Counted from the stretch's first letter, positions 44,661-54,867 are shown. The stretch: 64,000 nucleotides of DNA from Brochothrix campestris (GCF_046058945.1 NZ_CP175511.1:2170001-2234000); one strand, 5' to 3'. The notes: generated by a model from the sequence alone, not told the origin. Made by a program: numbers and translations.

Positions 44661-45224
44661 TTATTTAGCCGCACGTTTTAAGTATTGTGCGTCTGCTGTA
44701 TTAACTTCGATAACTTCGCCAACTTCGATGAAATCAGGAACGTTAACTGTTAAGCCTGTTTGCATTTTAGCTGGTTTACCAGAACCGGTTGCTGTTGCAC
44801 CTTTGATTGATGGTTGTGTTTCAACAACTGTCAATTCAACTGTTTTCGGTAAAGTAACACCGATAACTTCAGCACCGTAAAACTGGATTTTAACTTCCAT
44901 GTTTTCTAACATGTATAACATTTCTTCTTCAACAACAGTAGTTGGGATTTCATATTGATCATATGTTTCTAAATCCATGAAGATTTCGATGTCATCTTGG
45001 TTGTATAAATATTGAACTGGTTTCGATTCAATATACGCTTTTTTAACTTTATCATCAGGACGCATTGTTGTATCAACAGTTGAGCCTGAACGAACATCTT
45101 TCAGTTTCAAGCGCATAACAGTGTTTCCTTTACCTGGTTTATGGTGACTTGCTTCCATAACCTTAATTAATTTACCATCTTGTTCGAATGTCATTCCTGA
45201 TCTAAGATCATTTACTGATATCAT
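44661..45224 (-). CDS. efp: Elongation factor P
   Basis: This 187-residue translation factor relieves ribosome stalling at proline runs. It has the KOW-like N-terminal domain with the modified-loop region HHKPGKGNTVMRLKLK, where the lysine is modified in Bacillus relatives, and the two OB-fold domains ending GLTVNVPDFIEVGEVIEVNT. Length is normal. It may matter locally, since the adhesin genes in this window encode many proline-containing repeats. It is monocistronic with its own terminator. Confidence 0.97.
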   Translation of the reverse strand: MISVNDLRSGMTFEQDGKLIKVMEASHHKPGKGNTVMRLKLKDVRSGSTVDTTMRPDDKVKKAYIESKPVQYLYNQDDIEIFMDLETYDQYEIPTTVVEEEMLYMLENMEVKIQFYGAEVIGVTLPKTVELTVVETQPSIKGATATGSGKPAKMQTGLTVNVPDFIEVGEVIEVNTADAQYLKRAAK

Positions 45225-45339
45225 TATAAGACTCTCCTTTTTCTATCTATCTGTATCGTCTTATCCTATTGTAGCAAAAGTGAGGGGATAATTCTATAGA
45301 AAATCTAGTTTATGCTTACCATCACAGACTATACTCTAT

Positions 45340-48009
45340 TTAAGAAATAGTTATTATCTCCTTGTATACTGTTGCTCGATAAGAACTTTCTTTCGCTGGA
45401 TAATAAAAGTCTTCATACAATGCAGCAACCTCCGGTTCCACTGTAAATTCAGCAGTGATTTTCTCCTTGATAAAGGTTACCAATTCCTCCGCCTTCGTGT
45501 ACTTAGGACCTAATTGACTAATATCAAAGTCAAATTCAGTATAGATATGATTTCCAGTTACAAATCGGTCATAATCAGGAAATAAAAAAACGATTTTTGT
45601 TTTGTTCTGGATGAAATCAAACATAAACGATGAAAAATCAGTGACAAATAACTTATACTCATTTATATCAAAATCAGATTTACTATCTAGTATCTTAATA
45701 TTACTCTGATTCGTCTTGAACAAGGTGCCTTCTTCTAAGAAAATCGGGTGTAATTTAACATCTAAACAATATCCTTCTTTTTGCAAAAGTTCATTTAGTT
45801 CAGTCGAATTAATTAACTTATCAATTTCCAAATAAAATTCCGAGGTTTCAAAGGCTTTCTTATTAAGCGATCGGTTTAATTTAGAATCTTCAATAACCAG
45901 TGACTTACGCCATGAAGGAGCCAATAAGATTTTTTTATTCTTTTCACTTTTATAGTTATTTTTATCAAATCTAGGCATACCTGTTTTAAGCAAGTCTTTT
46001 TCGCGATAGCCATAATTAAAAAGTAAATTGTCCCTTTCAAAATCACTGGAAATAAGAAATTTATCGAAATTGGTTTTGTGCTTCCCGTATAACCAAGGTG
46101 TGTGTGCATTTAAAATACCATGTTGCAAATAAACAACTTGCTGTTCTAACTCAGAATACAACGTATTATGAGCTCGATTAGAAAGCGGTGAATACTCTTG
46201 CCGCTCTTTAAATGAGGTTAATATTACACTGCTATATAGAAATAACAATTTATGATATACCGATCCGTATACAACCGTATTACTCTTTGGAAAACCTGCT
46301 ACATTACGATCTTTTTCATGAATAACATAATAGCGTTTGACGCTATCTTTTTGCTTAATGTCGTATTTGAATTGTTCGTAAGCATTATCTAACACGCCTT
46401 TCCTATCATTATACAACCAGATTTTTTTGTTTTTTAGAAACGGATGAATCCATTTTTGAACTGCTTTGAACTTAAGCAGTGAATTCATCCCTTTTTTACT
46501 TATTAACTCTTTCTGACGATTACTTATTTTTTTTCCAGTTGTAACTTCCTTTGAATTTAATGGAACATGTTTTGTTTCCATCACTTTAATTTTCATTGGT
46601 TTTTTTTCATAAGAAATCACCTTCGAACCAAGCAATACAAATTTTGATTCTAAATATTTCTTAAAGATAACATCGTCTTCCATGTATCCAACTAAAAGAT
46701 GATTTCTCTCATTTAATTTCAGATAGAACTGATAACTTTCAACTACATCTATTGGCAAATCAAAATCAAACTCATAAAATGAAGCTGTTCTCTCATGTGA
46801 TTTATAATGGCTCGATGGTCCTAACTCCACAGGTATGTTTAGCTTACTACCATCACTCAAACTGATTCCCAACTCAATACGTCCCACCTGCGAGAGCAAT
46901 GGAGCTTTAATATAACCTACTATTTGTAATTTATTACCCTGTCTTTTCATCTTATTAAAAACTAATGTGATTGTTTTATACGTTGTGATTAATTCGTTTT
47001 GATGATAAAAACTAATTCCATAAGAATTGTTTTCAACACGAATTTCCTCTTTAAATCGTTCAATAAAATGAATCTTATGATAATAGTCCATTAATGGTTG
47101 ATGTAGTATTGTATCGACCGAAATCTCTTTGAAAATCTTTTTCAATCGTTTCATCCACATTTCAAAGTCTGCTTCTTTTAGATGATAGGGAAATAATGTA
47201 TGTTGTTTAAAACGCCAATTCAGCTCGTATAGCACCATACTTTGGGCATATGAGGAAATCTCCCCATCATTTACCGCTCTATTTTTTTCAAATAGTTGTT
47301 CAAAGAATACAAGTATTTTATCTTGTATATCAACCGGACTTTTGAATTTATCAACGGTTGAATCATGGCCCGTATGATAAATATAGCCACCTGCATTACA
47401 AAAAACAAGCTTACCTGTTTGCAAAATCATTGTTGTATTGAACAAGGCATCTTCTGACTGCTTTAATTCCTCATTAAAGTATACTTTTTCTTCCGCAGGT
47501 AAATTTTTTATTACCACATTCATTGTACACTGATTTAAATAAGGAAATTTTTCAATATCATATAACGCTACTTTATTTTTAATAGTAAAGTTTTTATTGC
47601 GTACATGTGCTACTGTTTTTTTTCCATCGTTAACCTCGAGCGGATAAGCCAATATATTTGCTTCATCTTGATAGGCTTCAAACGCCTGAAAAACTGATTC
47701 GATAGTGTCATTTTTAATTTCATCATCTGCATCTAAAAACAAGATATATTTACCTTGAGATGCATTTAGGCCCCTATTCCGAGTGGCTGAAACACCTCTA
47801 TTTGTATGTGATAAATACCTAAAATTTTCAAATCGCTCACAATATTCTTTACAAATAGTCTCACTATTGTCACTTGAACCATCATTTATAAGCAACACTT
47901 CATAAGTTGTATTCTTCATCGTTTGATTTATTATTGAAAGTAATGTTCTTTTTAAAAAAAGCTCGGCATTATATACTGGAATTAAAATACTAATATCATA
48001 TTTAAACAA
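45340..48009 (-). CDS. Bifunctional GT2 glycosyltransferase / CDP-glycerol glycerophosphotransferase
   Basis: This 889-residue protein has an N-terminal GT-A domain (ISILIPVYNAELF, INDGSSDNSE, LFLDADDEI; residues 1-230), a middle domain, and a C-terminal TagB/TagF-type glycerophosphotransferase domain (YLQHGILNA, GMPRFDKN, LLAPSWRKS, LFVTDFSSFMFDF; about residues 530-880). It should add a sugar and glycerol- or ribitol-phosphate units to a wall polymer on the inner membrane face. The start is TTG, eight bases after AGGAGG. It is the last of three genes with the pyruvyl transferase-like and a second bifunctional enzyme. The polymer type is inferred. Confidence 0.9.
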   Translation of the reverse strand: MFKYDISILIPVYNAELFLKRTLLSIINQTMKNTTYEVLLINDGSSDNSETICKEYCERFENFRYLSHTNRGVSATRNRGLNASQGKYILFLDADDEIKNDTIESVFQAFEAYQDEANILAYPLEVNDGKKTVAHVRNKNFTIKNKVALYDIEKFPYLNQCTMNVVIKNLPAEEKVYFNEELKQSEDALFNTTMILQTGKLVFCNAGGYIYHTGHDSTVDKFKSPVDIQDKILVFFEQLFEKNRAVNDGEISSYAQSMVLYELNWRFKQHTLFPYHLKEADFEMWMKRLKKIFKEISVDTILHQPLMDYYHKIHFIERFKEEIRVENNSYGISFYHQNELITTYKTITLVFNKMKRQGNKLQIVGYIKAPLLSQVGRIELGISLSDGSKLNIPVELGPSSHYKSHERTASFYEFDFDLPIDVVESYQFYLKLNERNHLLVGYMEDDVIFKKYLESKFVLLGSKVISYEKKPMKIKVMETKHVPLNSKEVTTGKKISNRQKELISKKGMNSLLKFKAVQKWIHPFLKNKKIWLYNDRKGVLDNAYEQFKYDIKQKDSVKRYYVIHEKDRNVAGFPKSNTVVYGSVYHKLLFLYSSVILTSFKERQEYSPLSNRAHNTLYSELEQQVVYLQHGILNAHTPWLYGKHKTNFDKFLISSDFERDNLLFNYGYREKDLLKTGMPRFDKNNYKSEKNKKILLAPSWRKSLVIEDSKLNRSLNKKAFETSEFYLEIDKLINSTELNELLQKEGYCLDVKLHPIFLEEGTLFKTNQSNIKILDSKSDFDINEYKLFVTDFSSFMFDFIQNKTKIVFLFPDYDRFVTGNHIYTEFDFDISQLGPKYTKAEELVTFIKEKITAEFTVEPEVAALYEDFYYPAKESSYRATVYKEIITIS

Positions 48010-48092
48010 AAAAAAACCTCCTTACTCACTTGAATAAACTTATACTTACCTTTCATAAACATCTCTATTTAACAACTGAACGATTCTCATAT

Positions 48093-49694
48093 TTACTCCG
48101 ACTTTTTTTTGAACTTGTTAGCTAATTTCAGTACTATTCTCACGCTTTTTCTCTTTAAAGTCTGTTCAAATTCTTTTTTTTGTTTTTCTGCTTCGCTTAG
48201 ACGAACAGTTAATTTTTGTTGTTCATATAAAAGATTCTCTCTTACTATCTGACAGTTTTCAATCTTCGTATTTAAATCGTCGTTTTTCTTAAGCTCTAAT
48301 AACATAGCTACTTTATTTTCAGTTATTTCTACATTCAGTTTTTCAAGGTGTTTTTTGTTTTCATTTATCTTTTCATTCATTTTTTTTAGGTCAGATTCTT
48401 TATCCACTATGATTTTTTTCTGCCAATTTTGACGATTCACATAAATGTTCTGTCTATAGTTATTCGCTCCATAAACAATCCCAACACGTTTCCGAGCTTG
48501 TTCTAAATCGCATGCGGTAATAGGAATAATTGGTTTTTCAAACTTAACTGTACTATACAATTTATCGTAAGGTGTTTTCATGAAATTAGTCTCATCTTGA
48601 TAGGTATAATCAATTTTATTAGTTCCTAGAAATCTTATGAAATTTTGATAGTTTTCTTTCTGTTTTTTTTCTGCTGAGTATATATCAACCTTATTTATTA
48701 AATCTGTTAATGTCTCATTCTCGTGTATTTCTTCCGGATTCAAGGTACATAAACCATGGAATTCTGCTAACTCACGCATGCGAGCATCTATCGGGATTGA
48801 AATACTTGGTGTTCCTGCAATAGTAGCAGTAATATTCCCATGTAATTTTGTTCCAAAACTAAAATCACGATTTTTTAAGTAACTAATCCACTCACTTGCA
48901 CTCAAGAAATACCTTGCTTCACCATTCGCATACTCTAAATCTGTTATCTTTGAAGGGTAGTTTGGGATATCAATGGTAGAAAAACCAGTATACATCAATT
49001 TAAATTCATCCCAACCTTGAGGTAAAAAGGCCGCTTTTTTATTTTGACTATGAATATTATGAATATATTTCAATACATGCTTTGGTGCCGACTTTGATCG
49101 GTTCGTACTAATTAACAACTCATTTTCTTCAACATTCGGAATTTCTCTGATTTTAAGATTTTCACCATAGGTATACATCGATGGACAACCTATTGCAATG
49201 TGATCTATGCCTTTCTTGAATCCTAAGTTCGTCAAATATTGTGCCGTTATTTCGCCTCGTACCCCCACCATACTTGATTTTTCTAAAATCGCTTTAATAA
49301 AGTTTCTTACAGTATCATCAAATGGAAACTTAAGCTCAGCAGACATAACATCTTTCGGAGCCTTTAACCCCACACCAATTAGATACACTGGTACCGTTAA
49401 TCTCTTTATTAGAGTAGTCATGTCTTTCAATGTATCTTCAAAATCGGCACGAAATGCATCTGCTAGCGGAATAATATAACCATCATAATTTTTATTAATG
49501 TATTCTGCCTTAGCTGAATTCGATAAATAATAATCGGATTCCAAAATCACCTGGTCAGTTGTCAAATTCCGCATAATTCCATGTACAAAAATTAAGTTCC
49601 CTGAATTCCCACCGACAAAATCACCTTTCAGTAAATCACTCTCTGTTCTTACATCGTAAGCACTAATACCTGATCTAATTAATATTTTTTTCAT
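48093..49694 (-). CDS. Polysaccharide pyruvyl transferase family protein with C-terminal coiled coil
   Basis: This 533-residue protein has a polysaccharide pyruvyl transferase-type domain over residues about 1-400: FVGGNSGNLIFVHGI near the start, VPVYLIGVGLKAP, MVGVRGEITAQYL, IAIGCPSMY and FGTKLHGNITATIAGTPSI. A C-terminal region (about 425-525) is rich in Lys, Glu and Leu heptads and is predicted coiled coil. The family transfers pyruvate ketals from phosphoenolpyruvate to sugar residues of surface polymers. It lies between the two bifunctional transferases, suggesting it decorates the same polymer, and the coiled coil may tether it to them. Confidence 0.87.
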   Translation of the reverse strand: MKKILIRSGISAYDVRTESDLLKGDFVGGNSGNLIFVHGIMRNLTTDQVILESDYYLSNSAKAEYINKNYDGYIIPLADAFRADFEDTLKDMTTLIKRLTVPVYLIGVGLKAPKDVMSAELKFPFDDTVRNFIKAILEKSSMVGVRGEITAQYLTNLGFKKGIDHIAIGCPSMYTYGENLKIREIPNVEENELLISTNRSKSAPKHVLKYIHNIHSQNKKAAFLPQGWDEFKLMYTGFSTIDIPNYPSKITDLEYANGEARYFLSASEWISYLKNRDFSFGTKLHGNITATIAGTPSISIPIDARMRELAEFHGLCTLNPEEIHENETLTDLINKVDIYSAEKKQKENYQNFIRFLGTNKIDYTYQDETNFMKTPYDKLYSTVKFEKPIIPITACDLEQARKRVGIVYGANNYRQNIYVNRQNWQKKIIVDKESDLKKMNEKINENKKHLEKLNVEITENKVAMLLELKKNDDLNTKIENCQIVRENLLYEQQKLTVRLSEAEKQKKEFEQTLKRKSVRIVLKLANKFKKKSE

Positions 49695-49728
49695 AATTTC
49701 CTCCTGTCAATTCACCTGTCATTTATTT

Positions 49729-51933
49729 TTATATGCTTAAAAATTGATATTTAAATCGTTCTTTCCCAATTAAATCCCTTTGCTCAAATGATTTATAAAT
49801 CATTCTTTCTAATTCCGATTCATTATAGGTATTATATTCAAAGGAATAATTTTTTGGTTCGAAAAACAAATCCCTTTCTGTTTGATATATGCTCCAACCA
49901 TCTAAATATTGAATTGTCGGCTTATCCAATAGCGCATATTCAAAGATAACAGATGAATAGTCTGTTATCAGAACATCTGATACCACCATTAATTCTTCCA
50001 AATTAATCTCATCATCACTGACATTAATAATTTGCTGATTAAAATTGAAGTTTTGTGTATTTTCTATTATCGGGTGTAATTTAACCAATATTATTACATT
50101 TGAATCCAAGTTCATCTGATCCCAATTAATAGAATTTTTATAAACAACCCGTTCATTTGGTGACCCTCTAAAAGTAGGTGCATATAAAACCTTTTTTTTA
50201 GAGGTTAGCTCCGGATATAACCGTTGAAATTTGAGCTTCGCATCACTTTGGTATTCTTCTTTTAACAATTGCCTCGCTGTTGGTAAAAGCCCATTAATAA
50301 TCTTCGACTGATCGACACCAAATGCTTCAGCATAAATATGATTTAATGCGGGAGAACTACATAACACCTTAGTGTATTGACTATGGGCTCGTTGTTCAAA
50401 TAAACGACTGTTAGAATCCCCTTTATTTATTGCACTCAAACCAAATTTTTTCAAAGCTCCCATTGCATGCCATATCTGGATATATTCTGCGCCCTGTCTG
50501 ATTTTTTTATTATATAACGGACTATAATAGTCATCGATAATAATCGCCTTTGCTCGCCCTAGTTTATAGTACGTTTGTAATTTGTTTGATGTTTTTTTTA
50601 ATAAGGTTATCTGGCTATTTGGATGTAGCTGTTTTATTTCTTTCGCCAATAACGTCAAGTTATCACTTAGCGCTTGTTTTGTAGTCGCCAAAACAACACT
50701 TTGCTTTTGCATCGGTAAACATTTTGCACATTCATATATTAAACGATACACTTTAGTGGCACACTTTCGCTGCCAAACATAAGTCAAACCATGTTTTAGT
50801 CGATCAAGACGCATATTAACTCGTTTCAAATCATTAGCTGAATAAATAATGGTTTTAATTTGTTGATATTGTTTTGGATAATAACGTTTTATTTTTATTT
50901 CAAAAGCAGCTTCATTTACTTCTATAATATATCGTTGAATAGTAACAAACAGCTGTCTATTTTTAAATCGCAATAAAAAACGGATATCTGTCAGTTCGAC
51001 ACAAACCGCCCTCATAATGAAGTAAGATTCTGCTAAAACCCTATCATCTATTAATACTAAAAATTCTTGCATCAGCTTTAATGCTCTATCTTGTATTTGT
51101 CTTTGTCGATAGCCCTTTTTGAAAATCGGAAAAAACTCATACTTAAACATACGATTGCTATATTCCCGCAAAATATTTATACTATCAGCTGTACTGTATA
51201 AATTGTCACAATTAAATTGCTGAGTAACGAGTCTATAGACAGCTATCAATGACTCCATATATCCTATTGCGTTTTCGTGTGTCGACTGTGTTAATGACTT
51301 ATTACCTAACTCTCGCACACGGTAATAGTAGATATCTTTATCAAAGAAAACAATTTTTTTCGCACGTGTATACGTCGTAAATGTAAAAAATTGATCTTCA
51401 CCAAAGATAATTTGTTCAGGAAACTTTAGCTCACCAATCACTTTCTTTGAGTAGAGTTTAGCACAAGGACCAATCGAATAGAATAATTCCGGATGTTGCA
51501 TGATGTTTTTATACTTTCCACTATATATGTTTTTTTCGATATGACTCTGTGCATACCATTCTCCTCTTGAATTGAAACGAACTATTTTCCCATAGACAAT
51601 CTCAGCCTCTGTCATAAGCGCTTCTTGATAAAGTTGTTCAATTGCGTTGTTTGCTACTAAATCATCTGCATCTACAAACATGAGATAATCCCCCGTTGCG
51701 ACTTGTAACCCTGTATTTCTAGCAATAGACACGCCATAATTATCTTGTTCGATAACCTTAAAACGAGAATCATTTTCTGTCAATTCTTTAATCAATTGTA
51801 ATGTTCTGTCTGTTGAACCGTCATCTACCACAATGAATTCAACATCTTTTAGTTGCTGCGCTCTTAGGCTTTCAATCATCTGCCCTACATAATATTCCAC
51901 GTTAAAACATGGTATAATTACAGAAACTTTCAA
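49729..51933 (-). CDS. Bifunctional GT2 glycosyltransferase / CDP-glycerol glycerophosphotransferase
   Basis: This 734-residue protein has an N-terminal GT-A domain (VSVIIPCFNVEYYV, DDGSTDRTLQ, LMFVDADDLV; residues 1-220), a linker, and a C-terminal TagB/TagF-like domain (IDDYYSPLYN, IQIWHAMGALKKFG, YAPTFRGSP, LITDYSSVIFEYALL; about 410-730). It starts the surface-polymer operon with TTG after AGGAGG. It is related in layout, not close in sequence, to the enzyme at 45340. Likely product: a glycosylated glycerol- or ribitol-phosphate wall polymer. Confidence 0.9.
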   Translation of the reverse strand: MKVSVIIPCFNVEYYVGQMIESLRAQQLKDVEFIVVDDGSTDRTLQLIKELTENDSRFKVIEQDNYGVSIARNTGLQVATGDYLMFVDADDLVANNAIEQLYQEALMTEAEIVYGKIVRFNSRGEWYAQSHIEKNIYSGKYKNIMQHPELFYSIGPCAKLYSKKVIGELKFPEQIIFGEDQFFTFTTYTRAKKIVFFDKDIYYYRVRELGNKSLTQSTHENAIGYMESLIAVYRLVTQQFNCDNLYSTADSINILREYSNRMFKYEFFPIFKKGYRQRQIQDRALKLMQEFLVLIDDRVLAESYFIMRAVCVELTDIRFLLRFKNRQLFVTIQRYIIEVNEAAFEIKIKRYYPKQYQQIKTIIYSANDLKRVNMRLDRLKHGLTYVWQRKCATKVYRLIYECAKCLPMQKQSVVLATTKQALSDNLTLLAKEIKQLHPNSQITLLKKTSNKLQTYYKLGRAKAIIIDDYYSPLYNKKIRQGAEYIQIWHAMGALKKFGLSAINKGDSNSRLFEQRAHSQYTKVLCSSPALNHIYAEAFGVDQSKIINGLLPTARQLLKEEYQSDAKLKFQRLYPELTSKKKVLYAPTFRGSPNERVVYKNSINWDQMNLDSNVIILVKLHPIIENTQNFNFNQQIINVSDDEINLEELMVVSDVLITDYSSVIFEYALLDKPTIQYLDGWSIYQTERDLFFEPKNYSFEYNTYNESELERMIYKSFEQRDLIGKERFKYQFLSI

Positions 51934-52267
51934 TAAATACCTCCTTGTCTATCACTCTTGAAGCGAGTACCTGCCTTTAACAGACGATAAGTTTGAAAAG
52001 TAACTTGTCTGATATTAATCAGACCATCACTCAGAGTAATACTACCTGCGCTATCTTATTTCTCAATATATATTTTCCTTACTAAGTATATACCATTTAT
52101 ACCTGTTTATACATAGTATATAATTCATATTTAGCCTTTTCTTTATATATTTTTGAATAGATCCCCGTCATCTCGCATTTATGCTTCGTTCGAGACTAAT
52201 CAATCTTAGATTTCCACTATTTATTCACTTATACGACATGATAAACATTGTGATTATACGCACTTTT
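51934..52267 (-). other. Leader/promoter region of the surface-polymer operon
   Basis: No gene is seen. On the minus strand a stable hairpin GTCTGAT...ATCAGAC lies near 52015-52032, about 90 bases before the first start codon. Other short inverted pieces (GCAGGTA near both 51970 and 52045) suggest a structured 5' UTR. AT-rich text with TATACT/TATAAT-like boxes near 52085-52125 probably holds the promoter. No known riboswitch was recognised. Confidence 0.45.
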
Positions 52268-52765
52268 TTAATTATCTTTTATATAATTCATCACTTGCTC
52301 AATCAAGTCGGTTTGTTCGACTTCTCCATCAACCAGCATTTCACTTTTGTAGTCTAACAAATCTTCTGCTATCCACCACTGCTCCATTTGTTCAATTGAG
52401 AATTCATTGACCCTTAAACCTTCAAGATGACGACATTTTGTGGTTTCAAAAGAAACTGACAAATAATATAACGCGCTCCTAGGTGCATATAATTCCATTA
52501 GACGTTCTATCATTTGATAATAAGTTGACCGTTTTAGGATCCCTTCTAAAATGACATAATCATTCTTAGTTATTGCTTCACTAACTAACGACTCTATCAT
52601 TTCTATCGCAGGATTTTTTTTTGTATCCGAACACCCGATTATTTCTCGACGTACTGCATCCTGAGACACAACTAACGTATTCCCCCACTGCTCTTTCAAT
52701 GCCATAGCTAAGCTTGTTTTTCCACTTGATGAATTACCTCGAATGATTATTAATTTCGCATACAA
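52268..52765 (-). CDS. P-loop kinase, unknown substrate
   Basis: This 165-residue protein has a P-loop GNSSSGKT near residue 9, a second motif SQDAVRREI and a lid-like stretch (KCRHLEGLRVNEFSIEQMEQ) as in small phosphotransferases of the zeta-toxin/chloramphenicol-phosphotransferase-like fold. Proteins of this type phosphorylate a small molecule. No antitoxin-like partner is adjacent, so a toxin role is not supported. The start is TTG, seven bases after GGAGGG. The GntR regulator gene is just upstream (51 bases) and may share a transcript. Confidence 0.75.
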   Translation of the reverse strand: MYAKLIIIRGNSSSGKTSLAMALKEQWGNTLVVSQDAVRREIIGCSDTKKNPAIEMIESLVSEAITKNDYVILEGILKRSTYYQMIERLMELYAPRSALYYLSVSFETTKCRHLEGLRVNEFSIEQMEQWWIAEDLLDYKSEMLVDGEVEQTDLIEQVMNYIKDN

Positions 52766-52815
52766 GTTTCTACCCTCCTAAAAGCCACCCTTATTAAAAT
52801 AAGGATGGCTCAAAA

Positions 52816-53529
52816 TCAATCTTTTATTATATCTGTAATTGTATAACTCCTTGTATCAAAACGGTTACGAGAACGCGAATATTCAAATGGCGTGCCATTT
52901 TTCTGATAGACGACTTGTTCAACTTCAAGCACTGGTGTTGTGGCCTCACAGGCCAAATATTGGCAGTCATCATCGCTCGCAACATCTGCATGGATTTTAC
53001 GATAGGCACCACCGATTACTAGTCCGATGTCTGCTTTAATATAGTCATAAATCGATTGTTCTAAAATGGCTGGTGTTAAGTCGTGTACCAGGCTGGCAAC
53101 AAAATAAGTGTATTCCATTACATAAGGCTTACCATCGACGTTACGCACGCGATGAACATAATAAACCGCCTCATTAGCACCAATCATCAATAAGTTTTGT
53201 AAGGCCTCATCTGGAAACTGAATATTAAATTCAATAATATCATTTGTTATCGCGGTGCCTTTCATTTGAGCAGTCAGTCCTTGGTAATCAAGGGCCAAAC
53301 TGTCATTTTGGTTCCACAACGCATTCTTGAGTACACGTGTCCCCATCCCTCGTTTACGGTAGACGAGTCCTTCCATCGCCAAAATATCAATTGCTTTTTT
53401 GACGGTCATGCGACTCACCTCATAGTGAAGCGCTAAGGCCACTTGATCTGGTAATAAGGCTTCGGCTGCATACTCACCCGCCTGAATTTTAGAACGGATA
53501 TCATCCGCAATCACTTTGTATTTTAGCAT
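52816..53529 (-). CDS. GntR-family regulator with UTRA domain
   Basis: This protein of about 237 residues has an N-terminal winged helix-turn-helix (LPDQVALALHYEVSRMTVKKAI) and a C-terminal UTRA ligand-binding domain (YVHRVRNVDGKPYVMEYTYF, VLEVEQVVYQKNGTPFEYSRSR). HutC-group members bind phosphorylated sugars. It lies directly after the cellobiose-type PTS genes, so it probably represses them and responds to the imported sugar phosphate. I use the second ATG (53529), which has a sensible distance from GAGGA. Confidence 0.9.
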   Translation of the reverse strand: MLKYKVIADDIRSKIQAGEYAAEALLPDQVALALHYEVSRMTVKKAIDILAMEGLVYRKRGMGTRVLKNALWNQNDSLALDYQGLTAQMKGTAITNDIIEFNIQFPDEALQNLLMIGANEAVYYVHRVRNVDGKPYVMEYTYFVASLVHDLTPAILEQSIYDYIKADIGLVIGGAYRKIHADVASDDDCQYLACEATTPVLEVEQVVYQKNGTPFEYSRSRNRFDTRSYTITDIIKD

Positions 53530-53557
53530 GGTCATTCCTCGCTATCTTATATAGAAA

Positions 53558-53580
53558 ATGGAGACCTTCACGGTCTCCAT
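53558..53580 (-). terminator. Terminator after celB
   Basis: ATGGAGACC and GGTCTCCAT form a perfect stem; on the minus strand a short T-rich run (TTTTCT) follows. It separates celB from the GntR gene. Confidence 0.75.
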
Positions 53581-53595
53581 CCATTATCGCATAAA

Positions 53596-54867
53596 TTATA
53601 ATTTTGTAGTAGTATTGACCTTTTCGAAGATTTTCAAGAATGGGAACCAGCAAAGAACGATGATTGCCATATCGACTAATTGCAGCACGCCACCCATGAC
53701 TGAGTTCGTTGCCATCATCCCACTAATGAAGAATGGCACGGTCCAAGGAACGGTGACACCGGTTGGAATTGGGAAGATGCCCATCGCCATCACAGCGTAG
53801 TTGAATGAAGTGACGATTAACGGTGTAATCACCCACGGAATCATAATCGATGCATTTAAAACGATTGGTAAGCCGAAGATAACAGGTTCGTTAACGTTGA
53901 AAATACCAGGTCCAACAGCAAGACGACCAATTTCTTTCATTTGCTTATTCTTGAAGAAGAAGGCCATCATCAAGACAACTGCTAATGTCATCCCTGAACC
54001 ACCGAGACCAACTGTGTATGTTTCCATAAAGGCTTTTGTAATAATATGTGGTAATTCAAGTCCATCTTTGTAAGCTGCTAAGTTTTCAAGTGATAATGTT
54101 TGCCAAATAGGATCCATCACTGAGTTAACGATGACTTGACCATGAAGGCCAAAGAACCATAATACTTGAATGAATAAAACAGCGACTAACGTTGCTGGCA
54201 AACCACTACCGAGACCAACTAATGGTTTTTGAATAACATTGTAGATGACATCATGAAAGTTCGTGTTAAAGAAGCCATTGATACCCGCATTGAGTAATAA
54301 AAAGACTGTTAACGTTGCAATCGCAGGAATAAGGGCAGCAAACGAGCGACTAACAGCTTCTGGCACACCATTTGGCATTTTAATTGTAATGCCTTTTTTG
54401 GTGATGCGCACGTATATTTCCGCGGCAATAAAAGCAGCAATCATCCCCACAAACATTCCTTTAGCACCTAATCGATCGAGTGAAAGCGCACCTGTAACCG
54501 CAGCGCCTTCGGCTGTTTCAAAGAAAAATGGTGTTAAGATTAAGAAAGATGCTAAGGCAACAACGCCACCAAAGACGCCATCTTCGCCATACGATTGCGT
54601 TAAGTAATACCCAATCCCAAAGGCGACAAAGACCGTCATAATCGACATCGTGGCATTTTGACCATTACCTAACAGCGAGTTAAGCTGACCTGATAAATGG
54701 GCGGGCCAAAACGGTAAGTTGTTTAAAACAACAACAAGTGAACCAAACATTGTTAATGGAAAAGCGAGCATAAAGGCATCACGTAAGACCGTTAAGTAAC
54801 GGTTTTGGCCCAGTTTAGCAGCCATCGGCATTAATTTTTCTGCAAATTTGTCAATCCAAGCGTTCAT
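53596..54867 (-). CDS. celB: PTS cellobiose-type transporter subunit IIC
   Basis: This 423-residue membrane subunit has about ten hydrophobic segments and the family motif GIFNVNEPVIFGLPIVLNAS. It forms the sugar channel of a lactose/cellobiose-family PTS and works with the IIB encoded just upstream in the transcript. No IIA or phospho-glucosidase gene is in the cluster, so these must come from elsewhere. Substrate could be cellobiose, chitobiose or a related disaccharide; the nearby chitin-binding gene fragment makes chitobiose worth considering. Confidence 0.92.
   Translation of the reverse strand: MNAWIDKFAEKLMPMAAKLGQNRYLTVLRDAFMLAFPLTMFGSLVVVLNNLPFWPAHLSGQLNSLLGNGQNATMSIMTVFVAFGIGYYLTQSYGEDGVFGGVVALASFLILTPFFFETAEGAAVTGALSLDRLGAKGMFVGMIAAFIAAEIYVRITKKGITIKMPNGVPEAVSRSFAALIPAIATLTVFLLLNAGINGFFNTNFHDVIYNVIQKPLVGLGSGLPATLVAVLFIQVLWFFGLHGQVIVNSVMDPIWQTLSLENLAAYKDGLELPHIITKAFMETYTVGLGGSGMTLAVVLMMAFFFKNKQMKEIGRLAVGPGIFNVNEPVIFGLPIVLNASIMIPWVITPLIVTSFNYAVMAMGIFPIPTGVTVPWTVPFFISGMMATNSVMGGVLQLVDMAIIVLCWFPFLKIFEKVNTTTKL

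Noticed and set aside
52268..52765. Zeta-type toxin of a toxin-antitoxin pair
   Set aside because: The P-loop fits, but there is no adjacent small antitoxin gene and the neighbour is a GntR regulator.
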